Shown here: piece after piece, positions 15,878 to 24,048 of the stretch
Layout: every line of letters starts with the position of its first letter
How positions within the stretch are numbered: the first letter of the stretch is position 1
Origin: CAZQEZ01 sp964592475
Lineage (GTDB): Bacteria; Bacteroidota; Bacteroidia; Cytophagales; Cyclobacteriaceae
Direction: 5' to 3'
NCBI GenBank assembly: GCA_964592475.1
Contig: CAZQEZ010000013.1
Span: 1-47,168 of the forward strand
DNA length: 47,168 bases
Made by a program: the position numbers and the translations under genes
The notes under the pieces: generated by a model
What the model was told of the DNA's origin: nothing
Databases searched by the model: none
The model's input: only the letters and a program-made list of their open reading frames with translations

Positions 15878-17089
15878 ATGCTAAGTATAATATCGTGGCG
15901 CAATGTATGGCGAAGCAAAGGGCGAAGTATCGTGGTAATTGGGGCCATCGTTTTAGGCATATCCGCTTTGAGTTTTGCTTTTGCTTTCATGCGAAGTTTC
16001 ATGCAAATATACATCGACAATGCTATCAATAGCCAATATGGACATGTGCAAATGCATCATCCGGAATTTACTGCTAATAAAGATGTAGAATTTACCATTG
16101 AAGACGCCAATCAGTTGGTTTCAGCCTTACGGGAAAATGAGCGGGTAGCTTCTGTTTCGCCCCGAATGCTATTGAGTGGCATGGCCAATACAGCCACCGG
16201 CACCAGTGGTGTACAAATCCTTGGTATAGAGCCCGGGGCGGAGTCTAAAGTTTTCAAGTTGGACAAAAGCATAATAGAAGGCTCCTATTTTGAAGAGGTG
16301 AAACGAAACCCAATTTTAGTAGGAAAGGATCTGGCAGAAAAACTAGATATAAAGGTTAAGTCCAAACTTGTTTTAACTTTTACTGATGATAATGGCGATC
16401 TTACCTCGGCGGCTTTCAGAATTGACGGTATTTTCGATACCAACTCACCGATAATTAATCAAGCAGGTGTGTTTGTAAAGCAAAATGATTTAAAGCGCTT
16501 GCTGGGTTCTGCCATGATCCATGAAATTGTTTTACGACTTGAAAATCCTGAAAATCTTCAACCGGTTACCAATCAATTAAGTGCAAAATTTGAAAAGCTG
16601 AAAGTACAAAACTGGAAAGAATTGGCGCCTGAACTTGAGCTAATTACAACCCAAACCAGCACTGTTCTTCTCATTATTATGGTCATTATCATGCTGGCAC
16701 TTGGTTTTGGTATTGTCAACACAATGCTCATGGCAGTTTTAGAACGCATGAAAGAAATTGGTATGCTCATGGCTATTGGCATGAACAAAGTCCGTGTTTT
16801 CTTTATGATCGTGCTTGAAACAATAATGCTGGCATTGATAGGAGGTCCCATTGGACTGCTACTAGGTTTTGCCATTATAAAACATTTTCAGCATTATGGT
16901 TTCGACCTTGCAGATTACGCCAAAGGGTTGGATAAGTTTGGCTTTGATACCACGGTATACCCGGTACTCGAGCCTCAATATTATTTTTATTTGGCTGCCG
17001 GAGTTATAATTATAGCGGTGCTTGGCGCGATTTACCCAGCAATTAAAGCCATAAAACTTAAACCTGTAGAGGCCATTAATAAAATATAA
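15878..17089 (+). CDS. FtsX/LolCE-type ABC transporter permease (second)
   Basis: 403 residues, same architecture as the preceding permease: WRNVWRSKGRS, first helix (about 18-40), periplasmic core (about 45-265), then three helices with the FtsX signature around ALGFGIVNTMLMAVLERMKE and IGMLMAIGMNK. The two permeases are clearly homologous but not near-identical, consistent with an old duplication and a heterodimeric transporter. The periplasmic domain is the likely docking surface for the LolA-like protein. It begins 24 bases after the first permease, and the ATPase gene follows 30 bases later. Confidence 0.88.
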   Translation: MLSIISWRNVWRSKGRSIVVIGAIVLGISALSFAFAFMRSFMQIYIDNAINSQYGHVQMHHPEFTANKDVEFTIEDANQLVSALRENERVASVSPRMLLSGMANTATGTSGVQILGIEPGAESKVFKLDKSIIEGSYFEEVKRNPILVGKDLAEKLDIKVKSKLVLTFTDDNGDLTSAAFRIDGIFDTNSPIINQAGVFVKQNDLKRLLGSAMIHEIVLRLENPENLQPVTNQLSAKFEKLKVQNWKELAPELELITTQTSTVLLIIMVIIMLALGFGIVNTMLMAVLERMKEIGMLMAIGMNKVRVFFMIVLETIMLALIGGPIGLLLGFAIIKHFQHYGFDLADYAKGLDKFGFDTTVYPVLEPQYYFYLAAGVIIIAVLGAIYPAIKAIKLKPVEAINKI

Positions 17090-17119
17090 ATTTTAAATCA
17101 AGCTAATAAAGATATAATC

Positions 17120-17806
17120 ATGAGTGTAATTTCAGCATCAAAAATAAATAAAGTATACAATCCCGAAAAAGTACCCGTACACGCATTGAACGGCGTTGAT
17201 TTAAATATCGAATCAGGAGAATTTTCAGCTATCGTGGGGCCTTCAGGCTCCGGAAAGTCTACATTACTCAACATTATAGGAGGATTGGACAGCCCTTCGG
17301 AAGGAAACATTCAAATCAATAATATCGATATCACCAATTTGAAAGAAAGTGAGCTGATCGACTTTCGTTTAAAAAATATAGGGTTTGTTTTTCAATCGTA
17401 CAACCTGATACCGGTACTTACGGCCAAAGAAAACATCGAATTTATCATGCTTTTGCAAAAGATAGATAAAAATGAGCGACATGACCGTGTAATGGAACTT
17501 CTAAAAGCAGTGGGATTGGAAGATAAAGCCGATGTGAGACCTTCGCAACTTTCCGGAGGCCAACAACAAAGGGTAGCTGTAGCCCGAGCATTAGCATCAA
17601 AGCCCCAGTTTATACTGGCTGATGAACCCACGGCTAATCTCGATTCCAAATCATCAGGCAACTTACTGGACCTGATGGCAGACATGAACCAGAAAGAAAA
17701 CGTGACTTTCGTGTTTTCCACTCATGACCAGCGCGTAATAGACCGTGCTCGCCGGGTGATGATTTTGGAAGATGGCAAAATTGTATCTGACGAAACCAGA
17801 AAATAA
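17120..17806 (+). CDS. ABC transporter ATP-binding protein, LolD/MacB type
   Basis: 228 residues, a complete single nucleotide-binding domain. Walker A is GPSGSGKS (40-47), Q-loop Gln92, signature LSGGQQQR (144-151), Walker B FILADEP (164-170) and switch His202 in STHDQ. The sequence style (VHALNGVDLNIESGEF, LNIIGGLDSPSEG) is that of the LolD/MacB/FtsE branch that drives FtsX-like permeases. It should act with the two preceding permeases as a cytosolic ATPase dimer. ATG start; the beta-barrel gene follows after 72 bases. Function as part of this exporter is inferred from gene order. Confidence 0.93.
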   Translation: MSVISASKINKVYNPEKVPVHALNGVDLNIESGEFSAIVGPSGSGKSTLLNIIGGLDSPSEGNIQINNIDITNLKESELIDFRLKNIGFVFQSYNLIPVLTAKENIEFIMLLQKIDKNERHDRVMELLKAVGLEDKADVRPSQLSGGQQQRVAVARALASKPQFILADEPTANLDSKSSGNLLDLMADMNQKENVTFVFSTHDQRVIDRARRVMILEDGKIVSDETRK

Positions 17807-17878
17807 TCTTAACATTAAAAGTGGCGTATTGGATTTTTTTCCAGTATGCTCTTTTTTTCCGGATAATAGTCTTTCAAA

Positions 17879-19087
17879 ATGAACAACAACAAACTCATTT
17901 TCAAAATCTTCATCAGCTCATTAATTATTTTTATGCTTCTTGTCATCGTGCCCAGTAAAGCGCAAGTACCGGGAGTGGAGCCGAAAAAAAGCTGGTCATT
18001 AAAAGGGTATGCCAAATTAATGCAAACCTTCAACGTGGTAGATGGCGCGGATTCACTTTTGGTGGACAACCTGATCCATAACCGGCTCAACTTCCGCTGG
18101 TTTGCCAGTGATGAATGGACCGTAAGAGTAGAAATGCGCAATCGTATATTTTACGGTGATTTTGTGCAACTGATCCCTCAATACGACCAATTCATTGATG
18201 TAAATGATGATTATTTCGATCTATCTTTTTTCCCGGTTAAAGGAGATAATTTTCTTTTTCATAGCATGCTTGATAGAGCTTATGTAAAATGGCGTAAAAA
18301 TGACTGGGAGGTTTCATTGGGTCGGCAACGTATAAATTGGGGAGTAAATCTTGCCTGGAATCCTAATGATATTTTCAATGCTTACAATTTTTTTGATTTT
18401 GATTATGAAGAGCGTCCAGGTAGCGATGCTTTACGCGTTGTTCATTATACAGGATTTGCCTCCAGCATTGAGTTTGCAGCCAAAGCCGCCGATAGCTGGG
18501 ACGAGTTAGTCGCTGCCGGACTATGGAAAATAAATCAATGGAACTACGACTTCCAATTTTTAGGTGGGGTAGATCGTGGCGATGTGGTGTTGGGTACCGG
18601 TTGGGCTGGTAGCATAGGGCAGGCCGGCTTTAAGGGAGAAACTTCCTATTGGCGCCCTTACAAAAAATATTTTTATAAAAATGTAGAAGATATATTTGTT
18701 GGATCTTTGGCTTTTGACTATTCATTTGAAAACTCACTTTATCTTTATAGCAGCTATTTATATAATAGTGGAGGCGAAACTAATCCTGGTTTTGGATTGG
18801 TTGGGTTGGGAGCGAACCAGCAATTAACAGCCAAGAATTTAATTCCTTATACACATACTTTACTTCTGCAGGGAAGTTATCCAATTACGCCATTATTAAG
18901 CGCCAGTATGTCGAGTATTTATTTTCCCGGAACTACTAATGGCTTATTTTTGAGCCCAAATTTTACGCTATCTATGTTTGAGAATTGGGACCTGGATTTA
19001 TTTGGACAGCTATTTTTTAATGATACTCAAGAAGGTTACAAAGCTTCTTCCAGGTTTTTCTATTTAAGATTTAAATATAGCTTTTAA
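17879..19087 (+). CDS. Predicted outer-membrane beta-barrel protein of the export operon
   Basis: 402 residues, signal peptide at the N-terminus (hydrophobic stretch about 7-28, ending near SKAQ). The rest is rich in alternating aromatic/polar strands (LNFRWFASDEWTVRVEMRN, AYVKWRKNDWEVSLGRQ) and ends in a C-terminal phenylalanine (FFYLRFKYSF), the usual barrel-insertion signal. A GRQRINWG segment followed by WNPNDIFNAYNFFDFDYEERPG recalls large porin-like families that accompany LolA-like exporters; I cannot name the family with certainty. As the last gene of the TetR/LolA-like/ABC set it would be the outer-membrane end of the pathway. Its stop interleaves with the stop of the convergent small gene. 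Confidence 0.75.
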   Translation: MNNNKLIFKIFISSLIIFMLLVIVPSKAQVPGVEPKKSWSLKGYAKLMQTFNVVDGADSLLVDNLIHNRLNFRWFASDEWTVRVEMRNRIFYGDFVQLIPQYDQFIDVNDDYFDLSFFPVKGDNFLFHSMLDRAYVKWRKNDWEVSLGRQRINWGVNLAWNPNDIFNAYNFFDFDYEERPGSDALRVVHYTGFASSIEFAAKAADSWDELVAAGLWKINQWNYDFQFLGGVDRGDVVLGTGWAGSIGQAGFKGETSYWRPYKKYFYKNVEDIFVGSLAFDYSFENSLYLYSSYLYNSGGETNPGFGLVGLGANQQLTAKNLIPYTHTLLLQGSYPITPLLSASMSSIYFPGTTNGLFLSPNFTLSMFENWDLDLFGQLFFNDTQEGYKASSRFFYLRFKYSF

Positions 19088-19353
19088 TTTTCTTCACGGG
19101 CTTTCATCACGTGGCCAATTTTATCGAAAATCTTGTCTGCTTTAGCTATTTCATTATCGATCGCGTTGAATCTTTGATTTAAAAAAGCTTCCATTTCTGC
19201 TAGTGATAAATTGTTACTAAGGTTGGATTTCTTTTGTGAAATTTTAAACTTATGGGCACTCAGTGCATCGAAAATTATTTTTGCTTCTTCTTTTGAAAAG
19301 GAAATATTTACCTGATCATCGTCTTTAGAAGATATTTTATCTGTTTGATTCAT
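19084..19353 (-). CDS. Small uncharacterised protein
   Basis: 89 residues, not recognised. It is charged and predicted mainly helical, with a central SFSKEEAKIIFDALSAHKF segment and an ERF/NAI-containing helix later; no signal peptide or membrane segment. ATG start at 19353. It converges with the beta-barrel gene, and the two TAA stops overlap by 3 bases plus one (19084-19087). Codon use and clear amphipathic pattern suggest a real gene, but the only support is the open frame itself. Confidence 0.5.
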   Translation of the reverse strand: MNQTDKISSKDDDQVNISFSKEEAKIIFDALSAHKFKISQKKSNLSNNLSLAEMEAFLNQRFNAIDNEIAKADKIFDKIGHVMKAREEN

Positions 19354-19543
19354 TTTAGGAATAAAATAAAGTGATCATTAATATAATAATAATATTCTAT
19401 GAAGTAAAATGCAAATATCATCCTATTTTCCATAATTCTAAATAGAAAGTAAATAAAATAATAATAATAACGCTTTCATAATCATAAAGTTATATAAAAT
19501 TTCACTGTATTTTTTAGTTTTTAAATTTTAAGATATTATAACA

Positions 19544-19783
19544 ATGATATCATTTTCATGTAATAATCAAAAAGTCATGCCAGAAAAATTTGAAATGAGC
19601 GAAAAAGTAAAAGTTAAGGAAAAGGAATTTCAGCATTTGGTTTCTGAAATCGGCTATTTAGCAATTAAGCATTATACTGATAAAGCTAAGAGTACAGAAG
19701 AACTTATGAATAATAAAATTGATAAGGCACTAAGTATTGAGAACGAGATACAGCAATTGAATCAAAAAGTTGGTCTTGAATAA
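19544..19783 (+). CDS. Small uncharacterised helical protein
   Basis: 79 residues from the first ATG; an internal ATG at 19577 (MPEKFEMSEK) gives 68 residues and is an equally plausible start. Lysine/glutamate-rich and probably helical or coiled coil throughout, ending IENEIQQLNQKVGLE. The Cys at residue 6 is too close to the N-terminus for a lipobox. No family recognised. It stands alone between a small minus-strand gene and a strong terminator at 19793-19837. Confidence 0.45.
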   Translation: MISFSCNNQKVMPEKFEMSEKVKVKEKEFQHLVSEIGYLAIKHYTDKAKSTEELMNNKIDKALSIENEIQQLNQKVGLE

Positions 19784-19792
19784 TGATAATAA

Positions 19793-19837
19793 AAAGCCGT
19801 ATAAAAGCATTATCTTGATAATCTCTTATACGGCTTT
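19793..19837. terminator. Strong intrinsic terminator between convergent genes
   Basis: AAAGCCGTATAA (19793-19804) pairs perfectly with TTATACGGCTTT (19826-19837), and the loop contains a second hairpin (ATTATC / GATAAT). Read on the minus strand the stem is followed by a T-run, so it best terminates the RraA-like gene. On the plus strand it would end the 79-residue gene less efficiently. Confidence 0.85.
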
Positions 19838-19848
19838 AAAAAAATAAA

Positions 19849-20781
19849 TTACCAGGTTCTCCCTTCCAGGTATTCTTCCAACGCCTCTTCTGACATAGGC
19901 AAAGTATCAGGATCGGGATGATTTTCTACCCATTTAAGAAAAGCATCTTTTATTTCCTGTGACCACTTCCCGTCAATCTGGCCGGGGGTATATTTTCCTT
20001 GACGTAACATCTCATGGCCAAATTTGTCCCTAAGCATGATAAATTCAGCTTTATTTACTACTTCTTCTACAAGATGCGCTGGTACAAATAAAACGCCTTC
20101 GCGCTTAGCCAGCACGGCATCACCGGGAAATACAATGGCTTCACCAATATTAATTGGCACATTAATACCCATCAGCATTACTTCCTGAAGAAATGACGGG
20201 TGAAAATCACGAACAAATGCATTAAATCCTTCAATTTCAGATAAACCTTCCATATCTCGGGAAGAAGCATCAAAAACAACCCCATTGCCCGATTTGGCAT
20301 AAATAGCATTGCCAAGATTATCTCCAATCAAAGTACCGTCTACAATTTTGCCAAAGGCATCAGCTACATACACATCCCCTTGCTGAAGGGCATCGATCGG
20401 CCAGGAATTCATGGCTCCTATCCTACCCTGGTCATGGCCTTTTTTTGTCAGGCGATCCATTATTTCCGGGCGACTGGGCACATAATAAGCAGTCAGAGCC
20501 CTTCCTACTACTGGTACATCTTCATGGATCATTTTCCAATTGCCTGCAAATTGATTATGGTAGCCGTGACCACGAATTACTCCCCAGGCTTCTTCAATAG
20601 AAATTTTTTCCAATCGTTTCATTAAATCATCAGGTATTTTTGGTCTGCCATCAGGAAACCTTTCACCTTCCCACTCCTGGGTGTAGTAGATTAATTCTTC
20701 CCTGGTATCAAAAAACTGGGCATTACTTTGCCAGGATATCATCATGGCCAGCGTCACTATACATACAATTGCTTTTCTCAT
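19849..20781 (-). CDS. Secreted RraA-like (HMG aldolase fold) protein
   Basis: 310 residues with a signal peptide (MRKAIVCIVTLAMMISWQSNA), unusual because RraA/HMG-aldolase-fold proteins are normally cytosolic. The fold signature is clear: GDVYVADAFGK, GDNLGN (153-158), VVFDASSRD (168-176, with Arg175 and Asp176 at the substrate/metal positions) and PGDAVLAKREGVLFVP. Related enzymes are divalent-metal 4-hydroxy-4-methyl-2-oxoglutarate/oxaloacetate aldolases; others have no known activity. It has about 45 extra residues before the core and a roughly 70-residue C-terminal extension. Neighbours are a symporter (113 bases upstream, same strand) and a divergent enolase-superfamily enzyme, which suggests sugar- or organic-acid breakdown outside the cytoplasm. 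Confidence 0.82.
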   Translation of the reverse strand: MRKAIVCIVTLAMMISWQSNAQFFDTREELIYYTQEWEGERFPDGRPKIPDDLMKRLEKISIEEAWGVIRGHGYHNQFAGNWKMIHEDVPVVGRALTAYYVPSRPEIMDRLTKKGHDQGRIGAMNSWPIDALQQGDVYVADAFGKIVDGTLIGDNLGNAIYAKSGNGVVFDASSRDMEGLSEIEGFNAFVRDFHPSFLQEVMLMGINVPINIGEAIVFPGDAVLAKREGVLFVPAHLVEEVVNKAEFIMLRDKFGHEMLRQGKYTPGQIDGKWSQEIKDAFLKWVENHPDPDTLPMSEEALEEYLEGRTW

Positions 20782-20894
20782 CTTCTTCTAATTTTATAGT
20801 TTTTAGTTGAATACTTAAATAAATTTCTTAATTTATAATTTCTTAATTTCACTGCTTTACTTCCTCACCTCCGCCTCTCCATCATTAAACCCAC

Positions 20895-22205
20895 TTACAC
20901 TTTCTCCTCGACCTCACCTGGTCGCACCTTCTCTATATCTCCTACCGGTCGCCCACGCCACCAGGTAGCCAGTGATGAACCGGTTATGTTCATCAAAGGA
21001 CCGAATACTGCCGGCGCCAGGCCAACGGTTGCTATTTTACCCATGCTTACCGCAATACCCGAAGCCAGCCCGCCATTTTGCATACCCACTTCCAGGGCTA
21101 TGGTACGACACGATTTTTCGTCCATACGCAATAATTTACAAATGCCATATCCCAATCCATATCCTGACATGTTATGAATTAAACTTGCAAGGATCAACAA
21201 AAACCCTATTTGCAATAAGTCTTCTCTTCCGGCCGAAGTAATAATCACGATAATAATAGCAATACCAGCCATAGAAACGAACGCCAACGCTTTGTCAAGG
21301 TATTCTTTTCTTCCCTTTGCTAGTTTTAGAAACAAAAAGCCGGCAATTATTGGTAATAATAAGAACCAAAATGCATCAGTAAGAAGACCATTCAAAGCGC
21401 CCGAAAAATCTGCTGCAGTTTGAGAAAGCAATATATAGTTCGTTAATACGATAATGACAAAATAAGTAACGGCTTGCCAAATAATGCTATTGCGGCTTTC
21501 CTGTCCATAAGCAATTGCATTGAACATTAGACCTGCCACTATTGGCAAAATGATCATATTGATAATACTCAGCATCATAGCCCAAAAATCTATGGGCACA
21601 AACTCTCCAGCCAATTGCTGCATTAAGAAGGGTGTAATTATGGGCGCCAGTAGGGTGGCAACTGCAGTAAGTGTTACGGACAACGCTAAGTTGGCCTTAG
21701 CAATAAACGACATCACATTAGAAGCCAGACCACTTGGGGATGAGCCTATCAAAATAATGCCGGCTGCTACTTCAGGAGGGAAACCAATAGTAGAAGCGAT
21801 GCCAAAACCTACTAGCGGCATGATTGTAAATTGACAAATAATACCTACAAAAACACCAGTTGGCATCTTAATCACTCCTTTAAAATCCTTTAAACTCATT
21901 TGAGAGCCCATACCAAACATGATAATCTGCAATAACGGAACAATCAACAACTTCAATTGAAAATCTCCCCATTCCGTAAAATATTGCGGATAAAATATTG
22001 CCAAAGATACTGCTGCAAAGATGGTTATGGTATAGGAAAAGCTTTTGAAAAATTCACTCACCCTTACTCCTATGGCTAAACAGATGAAAAATAAAATCAA
22101 AAAAGGTCCTGTAATTTGGTTAAACCCTATAATCCAAAAAGATAAAAAAGCAAGGGCAAACGCCAAAGACAACCAAAGGAATATCTTGTAAATTTTTTGA
22201 TTCAT
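20895..22205 (-). CDS. Bile acid:sodium symporter (BASS/SBF) family transporter
   Basis: 436 residues with about ten hydrophobic helices, so an inner-membrane protein. The SBF-family region GIILIGSSPSGLASNVMSFIAKANLALSV (split here only as a landmark) contains the conserved SSPSGLASNV motif next to the sodium-binding crossover, and the later ALEVGMQNGGLASGIA segment is the second crossover motif. Such transporters move organic anions with sodium; bacterial members carry pantoate, pyruvate-like and other acids as well as bile salts. The substrate is not predictable, but the RraA-like and enolase-superfamily neighbours suggest a sugar-derived or dicarboxylic acid. The N-terminal 60 residues add two hydrophobic helices. 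ATG start. Confidence 0.85.
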   Translation of the reverse strand: MNQKIYKIFLWLSLAFALAFLSFWIIGFNQITGPFLILFFICLAIGVRVSEFFKSFSYTITIFAAVSLAIFYPQYFTEWGDFQLKLLIVPLLQIIMFGMGSQMSLKDFKGVIKMPTGVFVGIICQFTIMPLVGFGIASTIGFPPEVAAGIILIGSSPSGLASNVMSFIAKANLALSVTLTAVATLLAPIITPFLMQQLAGEFVPIDFWAMMLSIINMIILPIVAGLMFNAIAYGQESRNSIIWQAVTYFVIIVLTNYILLSQTAADFSGALNGLLTDAFWFLLLPIIAGFLFLKLAKGRKEYLDKALAFVSMAGIAIIIVIITSAGREDLLQIGFLLILASLIHNMSGYGLGYGICKLLRMDEKSCRTIALEVGMQNGGLASGIAVSMGKIATVGLAPAVFGPLMNITGSSLATWWRGRPVGDIEKVRPGEVEEKV

Positions 22206-22286
22206 AATTTTTGGTGTTGATGAAATAGGTTAAGTATTCTCAAAATTTTTAATTATTTAAAGGATATCCAAATGATTGGGATAAAA

Positions 22287-22298
22287 TATTCCGGAATA
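22287..22298. promoter_or_regulatory. Perfect palindrome TATTCCGGAATA in the divergent control region
   Basis: A 12-bp perfect palindrome in the 253-base gap between the symporter gene and the enolase-superfamily gene, the only GC-containing perfect palindrome seen there. It is positioned as a shared operator for the divergent pair. No regulator gene is adjacent, so this is inference. Confidence 0.3.
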
Positions 22299-22458
22299 CT
22301 CGCGCCAAATTGCTTTAAGTGATAAGCATTATACACGAATAAATTAATAATTGTCTTTTTATTCTGAATAAATCATGCTCAAAAATCGAGCACATATTAA
22401 AAAAACGCCATATCTTTAAGCTTTGGACAAAATGTAACTATTTCAAACTTAATTGAAA

Positions 22459-23853
22459 ATGAGCGAAAGTCATAAACCCAAACAAAAGTTAAACAGAAGA
22501 AATTTTATTCAGGCAGCCAGCCTTGGTGGATTGAGCCTAGGCGGACTAATGGCAGCAAAGCCGCTAGAGGAGCAACTCGAGCATTCAACTTCTAAAGTAA
22601 ATCGTTTTTCGGCACCTTCCGATTTAAAAATTACTGATATGCGGATTGCCCAATATGATCGAGTACCAATCGTGAAAATTTACACTAATCAAGGTATTCA
22701 TGGTCTGGGCGATGTACGAGATGCAGCTGATCCGAGATACGCGCTGATGCTAAAAAGCAGATTGTTGGGAGAAAACCCATGCAACGTGGAAAAACTTTTC
22801 AAAATCATAAAGCCCTTTGGCGGCCATGGTCGTCAAGGAGGAGGAGTTTCCGGAGTGGAAATGGCACTTTGGGATCTTACCGGAAAAGCATATGGAGTAC
22901 CTATCTATCAATTACTAGGCGGTAAATATCGTGACAAGGTACGTATCTACGTGGACACACCTACAGTACGCGATCCAAAAGAATTCGCGCAACGTATGAA
23001 AAGAAGAGTAGAAAAAGGTTTTACCATTATGAAAATGGATATTGGCATCGGGCTTATTAAAGATATACCAGGCACGCTTACCAATACCAGTCCCTGGGGT
23101 GATTTGCGCGGTTGGGATCAGGTACCACAATCTTATTCCAATACCATGCACCCTTTTACCCGGGTACAGATCACGGAAAAAGGTATTGAAAAAATGGTGG
23201 AATACGTGGCTGCTGTGCGTGATGCTGTTGGCTACGAAATTCCCATCGCCATCGATCACCTTGGGCATATGGGTGTCAATAGTGTGATCCGGCTGGGTGA
23301 GGCTTTTGAACCATATAATATCGCCTGGCTGGAAGACCTGATCCCCTGGCAATTGACAGACCAGTGGCGTGAAATTACCACTCATCTTAATGTGCCTACC
23401 CTTACAGGCGAGGACATTTACCTGAAGGATGGATTTAAAGACCTGATAGAAAAGCGAGCAGTAGATATGGTACATCCGGACCCGGTGTCGGCAGGTGGTT
23501 ATATGGAAACCAAAAAAATTGGAGATTATGCCCAGGAACACGGTATTGCCATGGCACTTCATCATGCAAGTTCGCCTATATCTTTTATGGGGTGTGTACA
23601 TGCGGCAGCTGCTACTGAAAACTTTGTTGCCCTGGAACACCATTCGGTTGATAAGGAATATTGGGAAGACCTGGTAACCGGGCTGGATAACCCATTGGTA
23701 AAGGATGGATACGTAGAAGTACCAAACAAACCCGGAACAGGCTTAGAATTAAATGAAGAAGTACTGAAAGAGCACCTGGCTAAAGGTACTAAAATGTTTG
23801 CTCCTACCGATGAGTGGAACGATAGAAAAAGCTGGGACAGAGAGTGGAGCTAA
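22459..23853 (+). CDS. Mandelate racemase/muconate lactonizing enzyme family protein (enolase superfamily) with Tat-like leader
   Basis: 464 residues from the ATG at 22459 (an in-frame TTG two codons earlier is less likely). The N-terminus LNRRNFIQAASLGGLSLGGLM (landmark for a Tat-type signal with the RR pair at 13-14) precedes the capping domain and an enolase-type barrel. Candidate metal ligands and catalytic residues: Asp266 in AIDHLGH, Glu292 in WLEDL, Glu318 in TGEDIY, and His268 or His368/369 as acid/base; KMD (192-194) is on the second strand. The pattern resembles acid-sugar dehydratases more than racemases. An exported enolase-superfamily enzyme is uncommon but seen in Bacteroidota. 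Divergent to the symporter and RraA-like genes, with which it may share a pathway. Confidence 0.85.
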   Translation: MSESHKPKQKLNRRNFIQAASLGGLSLGGLMAAKPLEEQLEHSTSKVNRFSAPSDLKITDMRIAQYDRVPIVKIYTNQGIHGLGDVRDAADPRYALMLKSRLLGENPCNVEKLFKIIKPFGGHGRQGGGVSGVEMALWDLTGKAYGVPIYQLLGGKYRDKVRIYVDTPTVRDPKEFAQRMKRRVEKGFTIMKMDIGIGLIKDIPGTLTNTSPWGDLRGWDQVPQSYSNTMHPFTRVQITEKGIEKMVEYVAAVRDAVGYEIPIAIDHLGHMGVNSVIRLGEAFEPYNIAWLEDLIPWQLTDQWREITTHLNVPTLTGEDIYLKDGFKDLIEKRAVDMVHPDPVSAGGYMETKKIGDYAQEHGIAMALHHASSPISFMGCVHAAAATENFVALEHHSVDKEYWEDLVTGLDNPLVKDGYVEVPNKPGTGLELNEEVLKEHLAKGTKMFAPTDEWNDRKSWDREWS

Positions 23854-24048
23854 GAATAGCAGGTTTTGTTTTCTTAAATTAAACCTAAAGAAAATACCAA
23901 CAAATTAAATTGGGTGCTCCAGCAGGTTTTCATAAAGTTTTTTGCAACTTAGGATTTTGCTGATAAATTTCTTTATTAGTTAAGCTTTGAAGCATAAATT
24001 CGTATTTGAAAATTTAGATTACAAAACATTAAGATCGAATTTAGAATA

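Noticed and set aside
19543..19554. Perfect palindrome AATGATATCATT over a start codon
   Set aside because: All-AT except for the symmetric G/C, length expected by chance in such DNA, and the start codon itself is uncertain.
20821..20850. AATTTCTTAATTT direct repeat upstream of the RraA-like gene end region
   Set aside because: Low-complexity AT sequence; two imperfect copies only.
22915..23643. 242-codon minus-strand open frame opposite the enolase-superfamily gene
   Set aside because: Shadow of a confidently identified enzyme; Cys/His/Phe-rich composition and no domain.
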